From: Malurus cyaneus samueli
Lineage: Eukaryota > Chordata > Aves > Passeriformes > Maluridae
Direction: 5' to 3'
DNA length: 64,000 bases
NCBI GenBank assembly: GCA_009741485.1
Contig: CM019238.1
Location: forward strand, 11,801,030 to 11,865,029
Of the stretch, positions 1 to 11,640 are shown piece after piece. The position numbers and the translations under genes were made by a program. The notes under the pieces were generated by a model that was given only the letters and a program-made list of their open reading frames with translations, did not search any database and was not told the origin of the DNA. Each line of letters starts with the position of its first letter. Position 1 is the first letter of the stretch.

Positions 1-902
1 CCCCTCCCAAAGCAGCTTTGTGTTTCAGACCTCTGGACTGGTCAAGCCTCCAGCAGCATCCACACAGGCCAGAGCAGAGCCTGGTGCCATGGCTTTCCTC
101 CCTGCTGTGACTCTCAAAAAGGTGTCACCTTGAGAATGGGTCAGCATTTCCCAGCCCAGGAGTCCCCTGCCCTCTGTGGGAGCATCTCAAGGCAGTGAGA
201 GGGCAAGAACCTGAACCCACCTGGCTGCTACTGCCCTTTAGCCAGTGCCATGGGGAAGGGACACGGGACTGCCCTGTCCCCCTGAGCCCTGCAATGCACC
301 CAGCTTAGAGCAAAACACACCCTGGCTCCCCACACCTGGGCAGGCTGGCTGCTGGGAGCCCCAGATCCCTTGGAGCTGTGCCTGGTGAAGAGGCACAACT
401 GGAAAGAACTGCTGATCACGGGCACAGAGCAGCTCCGAGCTGCCATCGCACCCTCATGAACAAATAGTGTCACCCCACAGACCTGAGCTGACCTTCTCTG
501 CAATTAATCAGGCCAATTAGTGCCTTTACTCCTCATCAGACAGCATCTCCTGCCCCAGGATGCCCAGCCCAGCCCTCTGAGCCAGCAGCATTTGCTGGAA
601 GCACTGGCAAGGGCTCCCATGGCCACTCGGGGGGCAGTGCCCAGCCAGGTGAGGAGCAGGTCCTTTGCAGGGGGTTTCACCCCACCGAGGGTGGTGTCAC
701 CAGTGGTGAAAATTGCCTTCCCTCACCCTCCTGCTCCATTATCCCTGTCAGGAGCAGAACAGCCAAGGATCCAGAGCAAGGGCCCTGTTGGAATGATTCG
801 AGAAAGAAAAATACTGGTACTTGGTGGGCAGGGATAGCATCCCCCTCCTCTGACAGTCACAGGAGGCTGGGCACAGCAAAGCCACCCCCAGGCCTCTGCC
901 AT

Positions 903-1230
903 GGCACAGTGTCTGTGCTGGTTACCACCCTGAGGGGATGTTCATCCCTGGCACAGTGTCTGTGCTGGTTACCACCCTGAGGAGATGTTCATCCCTGGCA
1001 CAGTGTCTGTGCTGGTTACCACCCTGAGGGGATGTTCATCCCTGGCACAGTGTCTGTGCTGGTTACCACCCTGAGGGGATGTTCATCCCTGGCACAGTGT
1101 CTGTGCTGGTTACCACCCTGAGGGGATGTTCATCCCTGGCACAGTGTCTGTGCTGGTTACCACCCTGAGGGGATGTTCATCCCTGGCACAGTGTCTGTGC
1201 TGGTTACCACCCTGAGGGGATGTTCATCCC
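903..1230. repeat. 47-bp minisatellite, 7 tandem copies
   Basis: Seven head-to-tail copies of a 47-bp unit that starts ggcacagtgtctgtgctggt and ends gatgttcatccct. Copy starts are 903, 950, 997, 1044, 1091, 1138 and 1185. Copies are identical except for one G-to-A change in copy 2 (gaggagatg instead of gaggggatg) and the truncated last base of copy 7. Such uniformity means recent expansion or homogenisation. Confidence 0.97.
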
Positions 1231-1336
1231 ACACACAGGGACAAGCAATAGCAGCAACGGGTCTGGCACCCTGGGCCAAATTGTTCCAAAAGTTTCAGCT
1301 CAACATCATGAGTCATTAATGCCACCATTCTCCCCC

Positions 1337-1371
1337 TTTTTTTTTTTTTCCATAAAACTTTGTTTTTCCAT
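1337..1371. repeat. Poly-T tract with CCATAAA flank (copy 1)
   Basis: A run of 13 T (1337-1349) is followed by ccataaaactttgtttttcc. The same arrangement recurs at 4459-4498. On the minus strand this reads as an A-tail after AAAGTTTTATGG, which could mark the 3' ends of two copies of a retroposon, or be coincidence. Confidence 0.4.
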
Positions 1372-4300
1372 CAAATGGGAACAAATACACCCAATACCAG
1401 GAATTTTGCTAGATGGAGTCCAGATGACAAGTTCTCAGAAAACGCTGTCAGCTGCTGAGATTCAGATTCAAGAGACATCATCCAATGTTAACCATAAACA
1501 ACAGGGGCAACGAAACGTCTGGCAGATCTTGAAGTGACACGAGATGCCTGCGCTCCACAACAAACCCGTTTCACACCACGGGAAAGGTCACCGCTTTAAT
1601 CCACTTCTGGGTGGAATGTACACAAACGTCATCCTTCTTCACATCTGTAATTAAACAGCCTCTTGCTTTGCTATCCAGCCCGTGTTTATTTTCCCATTTG
1701 CTAACATGGTGGATGGTAATATAATATGACACTGAAGGGATACAGGCTGCTGCGGGCGGGATTCCACATCTTCCTGGTGATTTGCCTGCAGAGAGCTGGA
1801 TCAGAAGGGTGGTTGTGCTGCTTGGATCCTGCACTGATTTCCTTTCTGGATGTGCAGCATCTTTGCACACTGAAATAATAATAGCCAAGAAGACAGTGAA
1901 AGCAAACAAAAACAAATGGCAGAGATCCCCAAATGTGTTGACTCGCTACAAGAAGTCACTGAGGTCTCCCACAAGGGAGGAGACAGCCAGTAAACTGGGA
2001 GGTTGAGGCTAAATCTGTACCTTCTGCTGCGAAAAATCTGGTTTCCAACACTGGTATTGTGCTGGATCACTCAGGATAAGTCTTCCGTGTCCCCGTGGCC
2101 ACCAAGGCGGATCTGAAATAACCCTGGATAATCTCGAACAGGGCCCTTCCTTCCCCACAAAACGCTCTCGGGTACCAGCGCCAGCTCCCGCCCCACCACA
2201 CGGCGCCCAGCAGCAAAAACCCCACACCAGCAGGAATGTTTCCTCCCTCTCCAAACCTTTTGGGCTGCAGTGCTGGCACACAGCTCGCGGGGAGCCTCAC
2301 CAGGAGCTGGACACAACGGTTTTGGCAGAAATGGTGTTGCCCATTTTCGGGAAGGACTGTGGGATGCGTCGCTTTGCAGCCCCGAGGCACGGCTGTGTGC
2401 TTCAGATCCTAGCACGCCCTCAGCAAAACAACACCAAGATGTTTATTTTCAAAAGGATACAATGTTTGACAAAATAAACTATATTTGATTAATACCCACT
2501 GGTTTTTCTGGGTTTTTTGGTTTTTCTTTTTTTTGAAGGCAGTAAATTTGCTGACTGTATAAACATGTCGCAGCGCTTCATCTTCCTGTACCAAAATTTC
2601 AGTTACCTCATCTTTCAGGAATGCCCTTAGTAAAATTTTGACAAACTTATTTAGAGGATTGTTTGTGGGTTTGAGTTGCTTTTCCCTCCAACTTCTTAGG
2701 GAGATCTCCCATGAGCAAGCCATGGCTGGAGCTGAACAAAACCCACCCTTTCTCTTTATATGGGGACTTTCACCATGTCCCTAAGAGAAAACCCAAATTC
2801 CCCCACTGAGGAGCAGCAAACATCCTCCAATGCCATAGTTTCACCCCATTCCCTTCTGGCTGCAGATTTCACTCCCCCAGTACCTCCACATCGAGCTCCT
2901 TGCTAAGGGACCAAATAAAAAATGGGGAGAATTTGTGATTTTACTGGTGTCCAGCCGAGCCACCTCCAGCTGTGGAGCTCCAACTGAAAAATCTCTGGAT
3001 TTCTGGGAACGGACACCTGCTTCCAGGGGCTGTGTTGTGTGATCTGGTAAAGCTTTAGCAGCATTTGTCAATCATTAAGCTGCAGTGCTGCTGGAAAGGT
3101 CAAGGAAATTCCCACCAAGGCACCCAAAGGATATTTCTGGGCTGCTTCAGCTTAGGTGAGCTGCAGAGCCTGCAGGGTAGGACCTGTCCAGTGGGCTTGG
3201 CCATAGCCAGTCTAAGCACTCCAGGAGGTATCTCAGCAACTCACCTGGCTTTCTGCAGCATTTTGAGTCTGTGTGGTTTCATGTCTTTCACTTTAGAGCC
3301 TTATCCCACCTCTGGTCCCTGCTGCACCTGCTCTGTCCCCGCTCCCTCGGTGCCCCTCGCCCACCACCCCTGTCCCGTCTGTCACCACGGGCAGGAGGCA
3401 GAGCAAGGCAGTGCCCTCCTCCCTCCCAACACAGAAACCCCGAGCTGTGCACCAGCCCAGCACCCTCCAAGGCTGGCAGCAGTCCAAGCTACCCTTTGGG
3501 GTGGTGGCATCTCCCCTGCCCTGCCCTTAGCTCAGCATGCACTGGGTTTGACTGAAAAGCAAATCAAAACACCTCAGAGCACAGGACTGCCCTGTCCCCT
3601 GGTGCAGACCCACAGGGACGTCCCCATGTCCCCCTGCCAGCCCTGCAGCCACGGCTGCTGCTCTCTGCATCCTCCATGCGAGGGGCACTGTGTTTCACAC
3701 AGTGAATCCAGTCCCAGATCTCTGCTAAGCCCGTGCTCCAGAGGGCTTGAGGCCTTTGTTCATGGAGATGAATGAGGAATTCTGAAAATCTCCCTGAAAA
3801 ACAAAACCGAGACACTCTAGATTTCCCTTCCCCAAACAGCATGAGCGTAAGCACCAGCTGTTTCTAGCAGCTGTTCAGTGTGTTAGATTTTACCATTCCA
3901 GCACTAAACTATTAGTCAATTGATTAATGAACTGGAACTTCCCATCCAACAAAAATATTTTGGTTTTAAATTATAATTTGATGTGTGGTTAGTGCAGAAA
4001 TACATTACACGTGCTAAGCACATGTTTGCATCTCATCTCCACCCTCAGACCCGGGCAAAGGTGTTGGCTCTGTCACCTTTTTAAGGCTGATTGCAAACCC
4101 CTCCAGGGGATGCAGTGCCTTACAGAGGGGTGATGTGATGCTGCTCCTTCCTGCCCACGTGTAGGATGTGCATGGGGCCAGCAGGCTCCTGCCACCCCAC
4201 TGCTGCCACTGGAGCTTAAAGGAGCTGCAGAATTGGCCAGAAGGCATTGAGGTTAACTGGCAGGAGTGAGGGCCCAGCCACTTGAGCTGGGAACATTCCC

Positions 4301-4458
4301 ACGGTCACCAGGCCTTTATCTGGTGCTGGCACAAGGTGCCAAACCCACGAGAGCACAGGCAGCTGCACCACGCAGCCCACAGCTCTGAACAGGGAGACTC
4401 GGGGACTGGCCCTGGCTTTCACCACAGAGCTAAAAATTACCTGGAAATAAGGTTTTCC

Positions 4459-4498
4459 TTTTTTTTTTTTTTTTTTTTCCATAAACTTTTTTTGCCAT
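4459..4498. repeat. Poly-T tract with CCATAAA flank (copy 2)
   Basis: A run of 20 T (4459-4478) is followed by ccataaactttttttgccat, resembling 1337-1371. The same short ccataaact motif partly repeats just after (gccataaactcc). Confidence 0.5.
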
Positions 4499-4660
4499 AA
4501 ACTCCTCTATTCAGCTAAAACCCCAGGTATTTACTCAGGTAATAGCACACTTTGCTGGCCAGAAATGGCCACCACTGGTGCCGAAGCCACATCACTGTGT
4601 TCTCACAGCTGAACTCCAGCCCTGGCACCTGCCAGCAGCTCAAACCCTGCTCCTCCACGA

Positions 4661-4735
4661 CTCATATAAATGTATTATACATTATATGTATACTCATTAA
4701 TAATTATAATATTAATAAAAATTGAAATAATCTCT
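4661..4735. repeat. AT-rich low-complexity patch
   Basis: About 75 bp made almost only of A and T, with repeated tatata/attata/taataa words, sharply bounded by GC-balanced sequence. No repeat unit is regular enough to call a microsatellite. Confidence 0.5.
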
Positions 4736-6260
4736 ACTGTATTAGCAGGTAAACCCCCATGCCCTGGGACAAGGTGTGCAGTTCAGAGGGGAGGTGACAG
4801 TGCCCATCTCCTGATGGAGGGGTCCCATCCCATGGAAAGGCAGGTCACAGCACACAAAGTTGGTGTAGAGAAACAAACCAAGACAAATTATTCCTTATTT
4901 CTCATGACATGGGAATGAAACACTGCCCAAAACTGAACACCAGCTTTATTCCACCTTGGAGGCCGGGGTATCCCTGGCAAACCCCCTGTTAAAACGTGCA
5001 CAAACCCAGGACAAGGGAAAATTCAACAGCTGCTTTTTCAAGTTATAATCCATTATTTTATAAACTTGGCAGGTAGTGAGCTCAAAGGTAGTTTTTTATG
5101 ATCTCTGATCATAACTAAGTCTCCAGCAAGCACAGCTTTGCTGAACAGCAAAGGGAAAGCAGGCTCAGTGTGCCTCAGAGGAATCTTCTGCTGGGAAGCA
5201 TCAGCATCGCGCTGTGGTGATGAAGGCGGGAGAACCCATCAGGCTTTGTGAGACACAGCAAGGCACAGCCCACACCAGCTCCTCGGAGAGAAAACACACC
5301 GGACTGTACTGAGAAACTGCTGCCACCCTCCCATCCTGCTGCTTATCTAAGGCAGCAGCAGCACACTGAATATTTCTGACATAATATTAGAGGAGATGAT
5401 GTCCCTGCACTGGAGCCAGCGGTACCTGGCGAGGCAGAGGCAGCACACATCTCTGAACAAACCCAGCAGCCCACTCCCACCCCCAGCACTCCCGGGGGAT
5501 GAAAGCAAAATGATCAGAAGGGAAGAAGCGATGGAAATTCAAGTGGCGCTAATAAAATATTCCCTTTGGTGGAGCAGAGGCTGATGGGCTCAGCCAGCTG
5601 CGGCACGGAGAGCTGGGATGATGAGGAGAGCTGGGCCAGAATGAGAGCAGAGCAGCAGGAAGGGGAAGAAATGCTTCTGCCAGCACCACCACTGCCTCTC
5701 CCTGCACCACCCCATGCACCAGGACCCCGCTGACCCAGGGCTCAAAGCCTGGTCCAAAGAGATGGAGAGAACTGCAGTTTGGTTTGCAAACACGCAAAAC
5801 ACAAATACTAAAACATGTCAAATGCAAAACCACAGCGTGCTGCATGGATGCAAAAATTCAGTTCTTACAGGAATATTGCATGTCAGCAGCACTGCCCAAA
5901 CACCCCCAGCACTCACCATGGGGATTCTGAAATCCCATAAAACTGTTGGAGGACAGCTCTCCAACCAGTAACCCTCATGTCAGGCCACAGATTTGCCCAG
6001 ATCTGCTCCCCTGCATCAGGAACGGTGCACTGAGAGTTAACATCTCCACGCAGAGGAGTGGGGGAGCAATCATCTCTCCTTCTGCCACAAACCCAAAGCA
6101 CTTCACGCAATTCCACGGCTTCAAATCAGAGCCAGACAGATCAGCCCCACCACTTAGACTGGGCAAAGTTTCCACTCTCCAGACCATCTGACTGCAAGGT
6201 TTGGAATTATCTACTTTCTCCTAAACAGAAAGCTGCTATAAAAGAGCACACAACTATGTG

Positions 6261-6310
6261 AAGCACACAAATGTGATTTGTGATTTGTGATGCACACAAA
6301 TATGTGAAGC
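6261..6310. repeat. Degenerate tandem repeat (cacacaaatatgtgaag / tgatttg)
   Basis: Imperfect repeats of gaagcacacaaatgtg and gcacacaaatatgtgaagc surround three copies of tgatttg, then a cgtgcgtg-type stretch. This is simple-sequence-derived DNA just below the inferred end of the GPC3 transcript. Confidence 0.5.
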
Positions 6311-6608
6311 ATGCACGTGCGTGTGAGGGGGTGCGTGCACACGGACAAGCACACGCTGCAGCTGAAGATACTGCGGATATAATCACTCCAGTAAAGACAG
6401 ATCTTAAACAGAAATATGTAACCATCTTGGCCAGAAACCAAACCAAACCCAGCCCATCCATTTAACCAGACCAAGCCAAGCCCTTCCCTGGTGGCCCAGA
6501 GTTGGGCACAGTTGGTGTCCCCAGGCTGCCCAGTCCAGTACAATGCAGGCTATTATCTCACACACAGGGCAGGCTATGTCCAGGGCACCACTTACAGAGC
6601 AACCAATC

Positions 6609-6614
6609 TTTATT
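6609..6614 (-). terminator. Candidate GPC3 poly(A) signal AATAAA
   Basis: The plus strand reads tttatt, giving AATAAA on the minus strand 968 nt past the stop codon. About 15-25 nt further on there is a GU-rich stretch (TGTAAGTGGTG), a plausible downstream element, so cleavage would fall near 6590. Confidence 0.5.
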
Positions 6615-7335
6615 TTAGAGATAGCTTACGTAAAGGAACATGCAAAGAAACACATGAGTAAGAGTCTCATCTGCCTCAGGCTCCTGTAAATCCTTTTCTT
6701 TTCCCCTTTTGTAGCACAGCACGTTGGGCGGCCGTTGCTGGCCCTGTGAAGCACAGCGTGTACATCCCTGCTGTCTGTCCTCTGGCTGGAGCTGTGTTTG
6801 CAGCTTTCCCGTGGGAAAGGAGGTGCTTCGCTTCTGAAGAATGAAACCAGGTTGTTGCATGTGCCACAAGGATGCTGGTGGGGATCAGCCACCTGCACTG
6901 GAGGGCTTCAGGACCTGGCTGGGAGGTGAGCAGCAAAATCACCTGCAATTCGCCACCGGGCAAGCAGGCTTTGTGCCCAGGGGAGCACATCTTCACCACA
7001 ATCCCAGTGCATGACCACATCCCATCCACAGCACCTTTCCTCCTGCCGTGTGTCTGATCTTCTCTCTCCCCTGTCTTCACATGCTCTCTGTGTAATGTCC
7101 TGACCAGATTCCCAGGGGTGAGACTTAGATTTGAAGTAAGTACAAAAACCACTTGAACTACAGAAAAAAATCTGTATTAAGTCAACTAGGATCAGGGGTA
7201 TGATATTTGCTGAGAGTATTTCATAAACCACATGTGTTCTGTACCCCATGCATGTTCAAACAACTCAAAATGAAATACGGTCTTCACCTTAACAGCAAGG
7301 GAGGCCTCAGCCTTCAAAAACTGCGAGGAACACAA

Positions 7336-7341
7336 TTTAAT
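7336..7341 (-). terminator. Alternative poly(A) signal ATTAAA
   Basis: The plus strand reads tttaat, giving ATTAAA on the minus strand about 240 nt past the GPC3 stop. It is the commonest poly(A) variant and would give a short 3' UTR. No clear GU-rich downstream element is evident, so it is weaker than the distal AATAAA. Confidence 0.25.
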
Positions 7342-7581
7342 ATGAACCTGCTTATAGCAAACAGGATTAGCTTCAAAAAGCATTGTTAGATATTTACTAG
7401 TTTGCCATGAACCAACACATTTTTAGTTTGGGGCTTTTTTTTCCCGTGAAGAGTCTTGAAAAACTGACTCAGGTCATTTGTCCTGTCTTTGGAAATGTGC
7501 ATATATTTCAGAAGAGGTTCCAAATGTCTTCCTCACTAAAAAAAGGCATGGAGAGACACAGAGCGATGCCAGCAGCACCGC

Positions 7582-7757
7582 TCATGGCAGGTGGCCCAGC
7601 AGCAGGGGGAGGACCAGGGTGATGGCAGCAGCAGGACTGGGGTGGGTGGCTGCACTCCCAGGGTCGCTGCTGGGGACTGCAGCACCATCTTTGCTTTGCT
7701 GATTCAGAAGCTGCTTGTTTGCAGACATGTCGTCCATGTCCAGGTCGTACGCCAGCT
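7582..7757 (-). CDS. GPC3: Glypican-3 exon 8: C-terminal exon with GPI-anchor signal
   Basis: This terminal coding exon is 176 nt: two bases completing the split glutamate codon, 57 codons, and a TGA stop at 7584-7582. The acceptor is ccttgtgctttcag|AGCTGG. The peptide begins (E)LAYDLDMDD, nearly identical to the human ELAYDLDVDD block, and then diverges completely: a Ser/Ala/Gln-rich linker (MSANKQLLNQQSKDG and on) followed by a hydrophobic tail, AAAITLVLPLLLGHLP. A short spacer plus hydrophobic C-terminus is the form of a GPI-attachment signal, which is cleaved when the anchor is added in the endoplasmic reticulum. Candidate omega residues are the small Ser/Gly/Ala just upstream (the GSAATHPSPA region); I cannot choose among them by eye. 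The divergent sequence is expected of this region, where composition is conserved and sequence is not. Confidence 0.95.
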
Positions 7758-10495
7758 CTGAAAGCACAAGGAGAGAGGTGGTCAGTAACAGGTGGCTTGT
7801 GCCAACATTCTGACACACACAGCACATCCAGCTCCCCCAAATCAGGGTCCTGGGGGCAGCTTGTGCCACAGCTGGGGGCAGCTGGGTCCGGGGAAGGCAA
7901 AGGCATCATAGGGCTCAATGGGCTAGAAGAGCCTGGAAAACCTCTTGTCAGTCCTGCACCCAGCAGTGTCAGTACCCGACACCGAACCCTGTGCTTGGAG
8001 AGACCAAAAAATCCAACTGTGAGTGCTCCAGTAAGAAAATAAAAGAGATAAGGGATCTGGCTTACTGGGGAGGAAGGGATGTGCCTTACTGGAGAGCTGC
8101 TCCCAAAGCAAACCAGCTGAGCTTTGGAGGGGATGTTTAGCAATGCAAATTGTGTCTGCTCCCCAGGCACAACAAGGAGGAAATCCTGGTGAGCACAAAC
8201 ACTTCCCCAAAGCCAGAGTCAGCAGAAGGCCTTGCTCACCAAGACCTCTTGGCTGCAGGACCTGAGGAGCCCTGCATTCCTGCAATCTTACATCAGAGTG
8301 TGCAAAATGTGCTCCTTACAGCACTGAGAACACATCCCATCCCTGGTCCACCTCATCAAAGGAAGGAATGCAAATGGATCATGCACTCTGGGCACGCTGG
8401 TATTGCAACACGGAGACTTTGAGATCAGGCACTTGTGGGTTTCAGTCCAAGAAAACATCCAGTATTAAAGTTTTGAGAGTCCTGGCAGAGGAGCATGACC
8501 TCAACAGAGGGAAAAGCTTGTGGCAGCCCATCACTGCTGGGCTGGGACCTGCTGGGCAGTAACTCACAGCCACCCTTGTCTCACAGGGACAGGGAAGAGT
8601 AAAGAAGTCCAAATGGACAATATGGAAAGGCAAGACACCAACAGTTCTCAGGGCCAAGAACGAAGAGGAAAAGGTGTTTTAAGATGCCATTAGCCAGTTC
8701 CACCTGGGGCATTTGAACTCATCACTCAGCTGGACTGAGTGGGTGCTCCCATGCTTGTCTCAAGGCAATGGGGCTCTTCCTCCCCTCCTTCTGCTGCTGC
8801 CATCTCCTTCTGGGGTCCAGGTTTCTCTCCCAAATGGGAATCAGTTGAGCCTGTTCATCCCATCCCCAGAACCCGGCCTTTGGATTTGGAGGAAACTGGT
8901 GGTTTCCATCAGAAGAGACCCTGGCTCAAGCCTTTTACAAGCCTCCTGGATCACTAGCATGTTGAAAAGGTTTGGATCATCCCACCCCACCCCTGAGAAA
9001 GAATCCAAAAGACTGAATAAACACTCTATCTAAAAACCGCCACATCAATCCAATGAACACCACTGCCAAGGCAAACAGGCAGTATTTCTTAATCAAAAAA
9101 TACCCAAACATTGCAAAACAAAAGCAGAACGATGTTAGCGTGACAAGTGAGTCAGCCCAGGCCATCCAAGGGGGTCAGAAAGGCTCGAAGGGAGCATTAT
9201 CCGTGCACACAGAGGGCCAGGTGCAAGCAGAACCTGCCTGGTAAACTGAACTCTCCAGTAGATACCCACAGATACTGCAATTCCTCTTTTCCACAGCTTT
9301 CCTGCTAAAGAGCACAGACGTGCTGCTGTCCTCTGGCGCTGCACACCCACGGGAAGAGCAGGGGAAGGAAGGTGCCACCTGGAAAGGGATGTGCTGGGAG
9401 CCTTTCCAAGCACAGAAAGAACGAGTCCCTCTGGCACCAGGCACGCTCAGGCTTCAGGGCAGTTTGGGAGGGGAGCAGCCCGGCTGCACCTCCTTATTTT
9501 CCCAAGCTCATTTCTGGAAAATAAGTGAAGGGATTTGGAGTTAATAAAATCACAGCGGATTATTTCGCAGTTTGTTATTTTACACAAGACTCCTCAGCAG
9601 GCACAACGTCGGATCACGACCTGCCCTGGTGTGTTTTGGAAGGCGTTTCCACACATTCCAAAGGCTCCTGAAACCTAAAAGATGCTCTGTGGGGTCACGG
9701 TACTATCAGGCACCCACCCTTTCCCAAGCCAGTGATCATGAGAGCTTTTGGGGCAAAATATTCTCTTATTGGACATCCTAGAAAAACTAAAAAAGTCCCC
9801 AGGAACTGAGTAACTACTCTTGCCTTCCCTTTGGAAAAGAAATTTGAAACAAAAGAGTGTTTCAGCAAGGTCCTTAGCAGCACAAAGGGTTCTGACGGCC
9901 CCATTTACAGTCTCGTTCTGGGATGTAATTTATGAGATGCGAGTTCCTGCACGGTCTCAATGCAGCAGCTGAATCCTGTTGGAAATGTTCAGCCAGGGCG
10001 TACCAAAATGAGCGTTTCTAACATATTCCTTGCGTGGGAAATTTTCAAATTCTGGGGTTTCACCTCAACTTGAGTAAGGGTAATTTTTTTAAATCACAGC
10101 ATTTCACCCAAATGGGGATGGTGACTCTCACACTCTTCCCTTCTGACCAAATAAAGAGAAGGGAACAGAAACCCTCTTGTCATCAGAGATTAGAGTGCTA
10201 TTTTCCTTGCCTTGTTTAACTGCTCAGAAGTTTAGTGCCTGGGTGTGCCGTTTGTTTTCACTGTTCTTTCCATTGTTTCTTACTTCTTATTTGTGCCCAA
10301 CTGTATTTTTTAGGCTTGATGGGTTTAGCTAAACATCTTTTATTTTGTATTAATAATGGATATGTAACCCTTGCAAATCACTTTCACTTAACTTCTAATG
10401 ACCTTTGCTACATCAGAGGAAAGGAAAATAAAAAGTGCAAGGCTCTAACAGACCTCAGGCAGCTGATCCAGGCAATAACAACATAAAAAATATAA

Positions 10496-10755
10496 ATCAC
10501 AGAATCACAGAGTTGGTAAGGTTTGAAGGGATCATCGTGAGTCATCTGGTCCAAACTCCCTATTCAAGCAGGGTCACCCCAGAGTACATGGCACAGGATT
10601 AAGTCCAGACATTTCTTGAATATCTGCAGTGAGGGAGACTCCACACCCTTTCTGGGCAACCTGCTCCAGTGCTCAGCCACTGCACAGTGAAAAGTTCTTC
10701 TTCAGGTGGAGCTTCCTGTGCATCCATTTCTGCCCACTGCCTCTGGTCTTATTGC
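10496..10755 (-). mobile_element. CR1 LINE 3' fragment
   Basis: The sequence begins atcacagaatcacagagttg and continues with diagnostic CR1 phrases: a gtttgaagggatcatc block, ctggtccaaactccc, the gagactccacaccctttctg block, gggcaacctgctccagtgctc, and cttcctgtgcatcc. This is the antisense reading, so the element lies on the minus strand with its 3' end at the low coordinate. It is a 5'-truncated, moderately diverged copy with no coding capacity left. Confidence 0.9.
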
Positions 10756-11189
10756 TTATATTATTGATAACAAGCATATTTCAAATCTAGGAATCCAAAT
10801 TAGCAATGTTCCTAACCAGGTAATTCTTGAGAGGGCTCCATTACAATTTCTGGCTTTTGTTAGGATCCCTGGTTAGTCCAGGTCACCTCCCCATCCCTGC
10901 ACCTCCTGCTCCCACAGCTGCCAGGAGCAAAATGGCCTCGGCAGCAGGGATGGAGCTTCAGGATGGCTGGTGGGGTAACAGAACTAAACCTTCCACGTAC
11001 TCCATTTTGGCCATTTCCACCCAAAATTCTGGCTTTACACTGCAAAATAACCCGAGAGAATCTGCTCCTCTGCCTCCCCTCTAAACAGCCACCTTCTGCA
11101 TTAAACATCTTCACCACCCCAGCTCTGATCACCCAATTCATTGGCATCAATTTCTTAGTACAAAGTGGACCTTTGGCCTGCAAAGACTT

Positions 11190-11360
11190 TCAGGGGAGGG
11201 CAGGAAACGAGAAAAATCTGTTTCTGTTTATAATCAGTCGGAGTCCAGGGGGTATTACCAACAATCTGCACTAATTACAAATTCAATCTTCACTCATTTT
11301 GGCCCCTCTTGTCCTCTGGGCTGCAGATTAGATAATCCCTTTAAAATAATAGTCAATCAT
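11190..11360. other. AT-rich unique block, candidate conserved noncoding element
   Basis: CpG-poor, unique-looking sequence with several homeodomain-type words (ctaattac, caatcatta) and balanced A and T, next to a CpG-richer patch. Conservation is inferred only from texture. Confidence 0.2.
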
Positions 11361-11379
11361 TAGCTCTGCTTTTTTCTCC

Positions 11380-11640
11380 CCCCGGCTCACGCAAGCCGAG
11401 CGTGCCGTGCCGTTTCCCGGAATCCTCCCGCAGCTGGTGAAAGGTCTCCAGCCGCACACAAGCCGGTCCCTCCGGAAGCATCTTTTGTAACCAAAGCCCC
11501 TCTAACACAAAGCTGCTGCGCTGTGCTCCCAGGACGGCCACAGCATCAATGGCCTCGCAGTGAGGATGACAAACCCTGGCGCTTCCCGCATCCACAAAGC
11601 GAAGCGGAGGCATTTCCCATGGATTAGGATTGGAATCGGG
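11380..11640. other. CpG-enriched patch in intron 7
   Basis: About 19 CpG by eye in 260 bp, including gccgagcgtgccgtgccg, against very few on either side. It is below the strength of the 46.6-kb island. It could be a regulatory element or a GC-biased stretch. Confidence 0.4.

Larger units (their letters stand above)
1..6589. other. Intergenic DNA downstream of GPC3
   Basis: No exon of a recognisable gene is visible on either strand. In mammals GPC4 lies downstream of GPC3 on the same strand, so this may be the GPC3-GPC4 interval, but no glypican-4 exon is seen here. Content: the 47-bp minisatellite at 903-1230, two poly-T tracts with similar flanks (1337-1371 and 4459-4498), an AT-rich patch near 4661-4735, and otherwise mixed, GC-moderate sequence. 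The 236-residue ORF at 3065-3775 is proline- and serine-rich with no domain signature and is treated as chance. Confidence 0.7.
6590..7581 (-). other. GPC3: Probable GPC3 3' untranslated region
   Basis: Downstream of the TGA stop, the minus strand runs for about 970 nt without any recognised repeat to a canonical AATAAA (6614-6609). The first 400 nt are AU-rich with T-runs, typical of a 3' UTR. An ATTAAA at 7341-7336 could serve a shorter form with a 3' UTR of about 240 nt. The end is inferred from the poly(A) signal only; transcript data would settle which site is used. Confidence 0.5.

Noticed and set aside
3686..3704. 8-bp perfect inverted repeat (cactgtgt / acacagtg) with 3-nt loop
   Set aside because: Short enough to be expected by chance in 64 kb, with no supporting context.
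3065..3775. 236-residue plus-strand ORF in the intergenic region
   Set aside because: Proline-, serine- and cysteine-rich composition without domains; the region is GC-rich and stop-poor on several frames at once (overlapping ORFs at 3271-3555 and 3288-3470), which indicates chance.
1..6589. Search for GPC4 exons, expected downstream of GPC3 in vertebrates
   Set aside because: No glypican-like exon was found on either strand; if GPC4 is next, it lies beyond position 1.
7508..8170. 220-residue minus-strand ORF overlapping GPC3 exon 8
   Set aside because: It runs in a different frame from the real exon, through the splice acceptor and into the intron; a shadow of the GC-rich exon.
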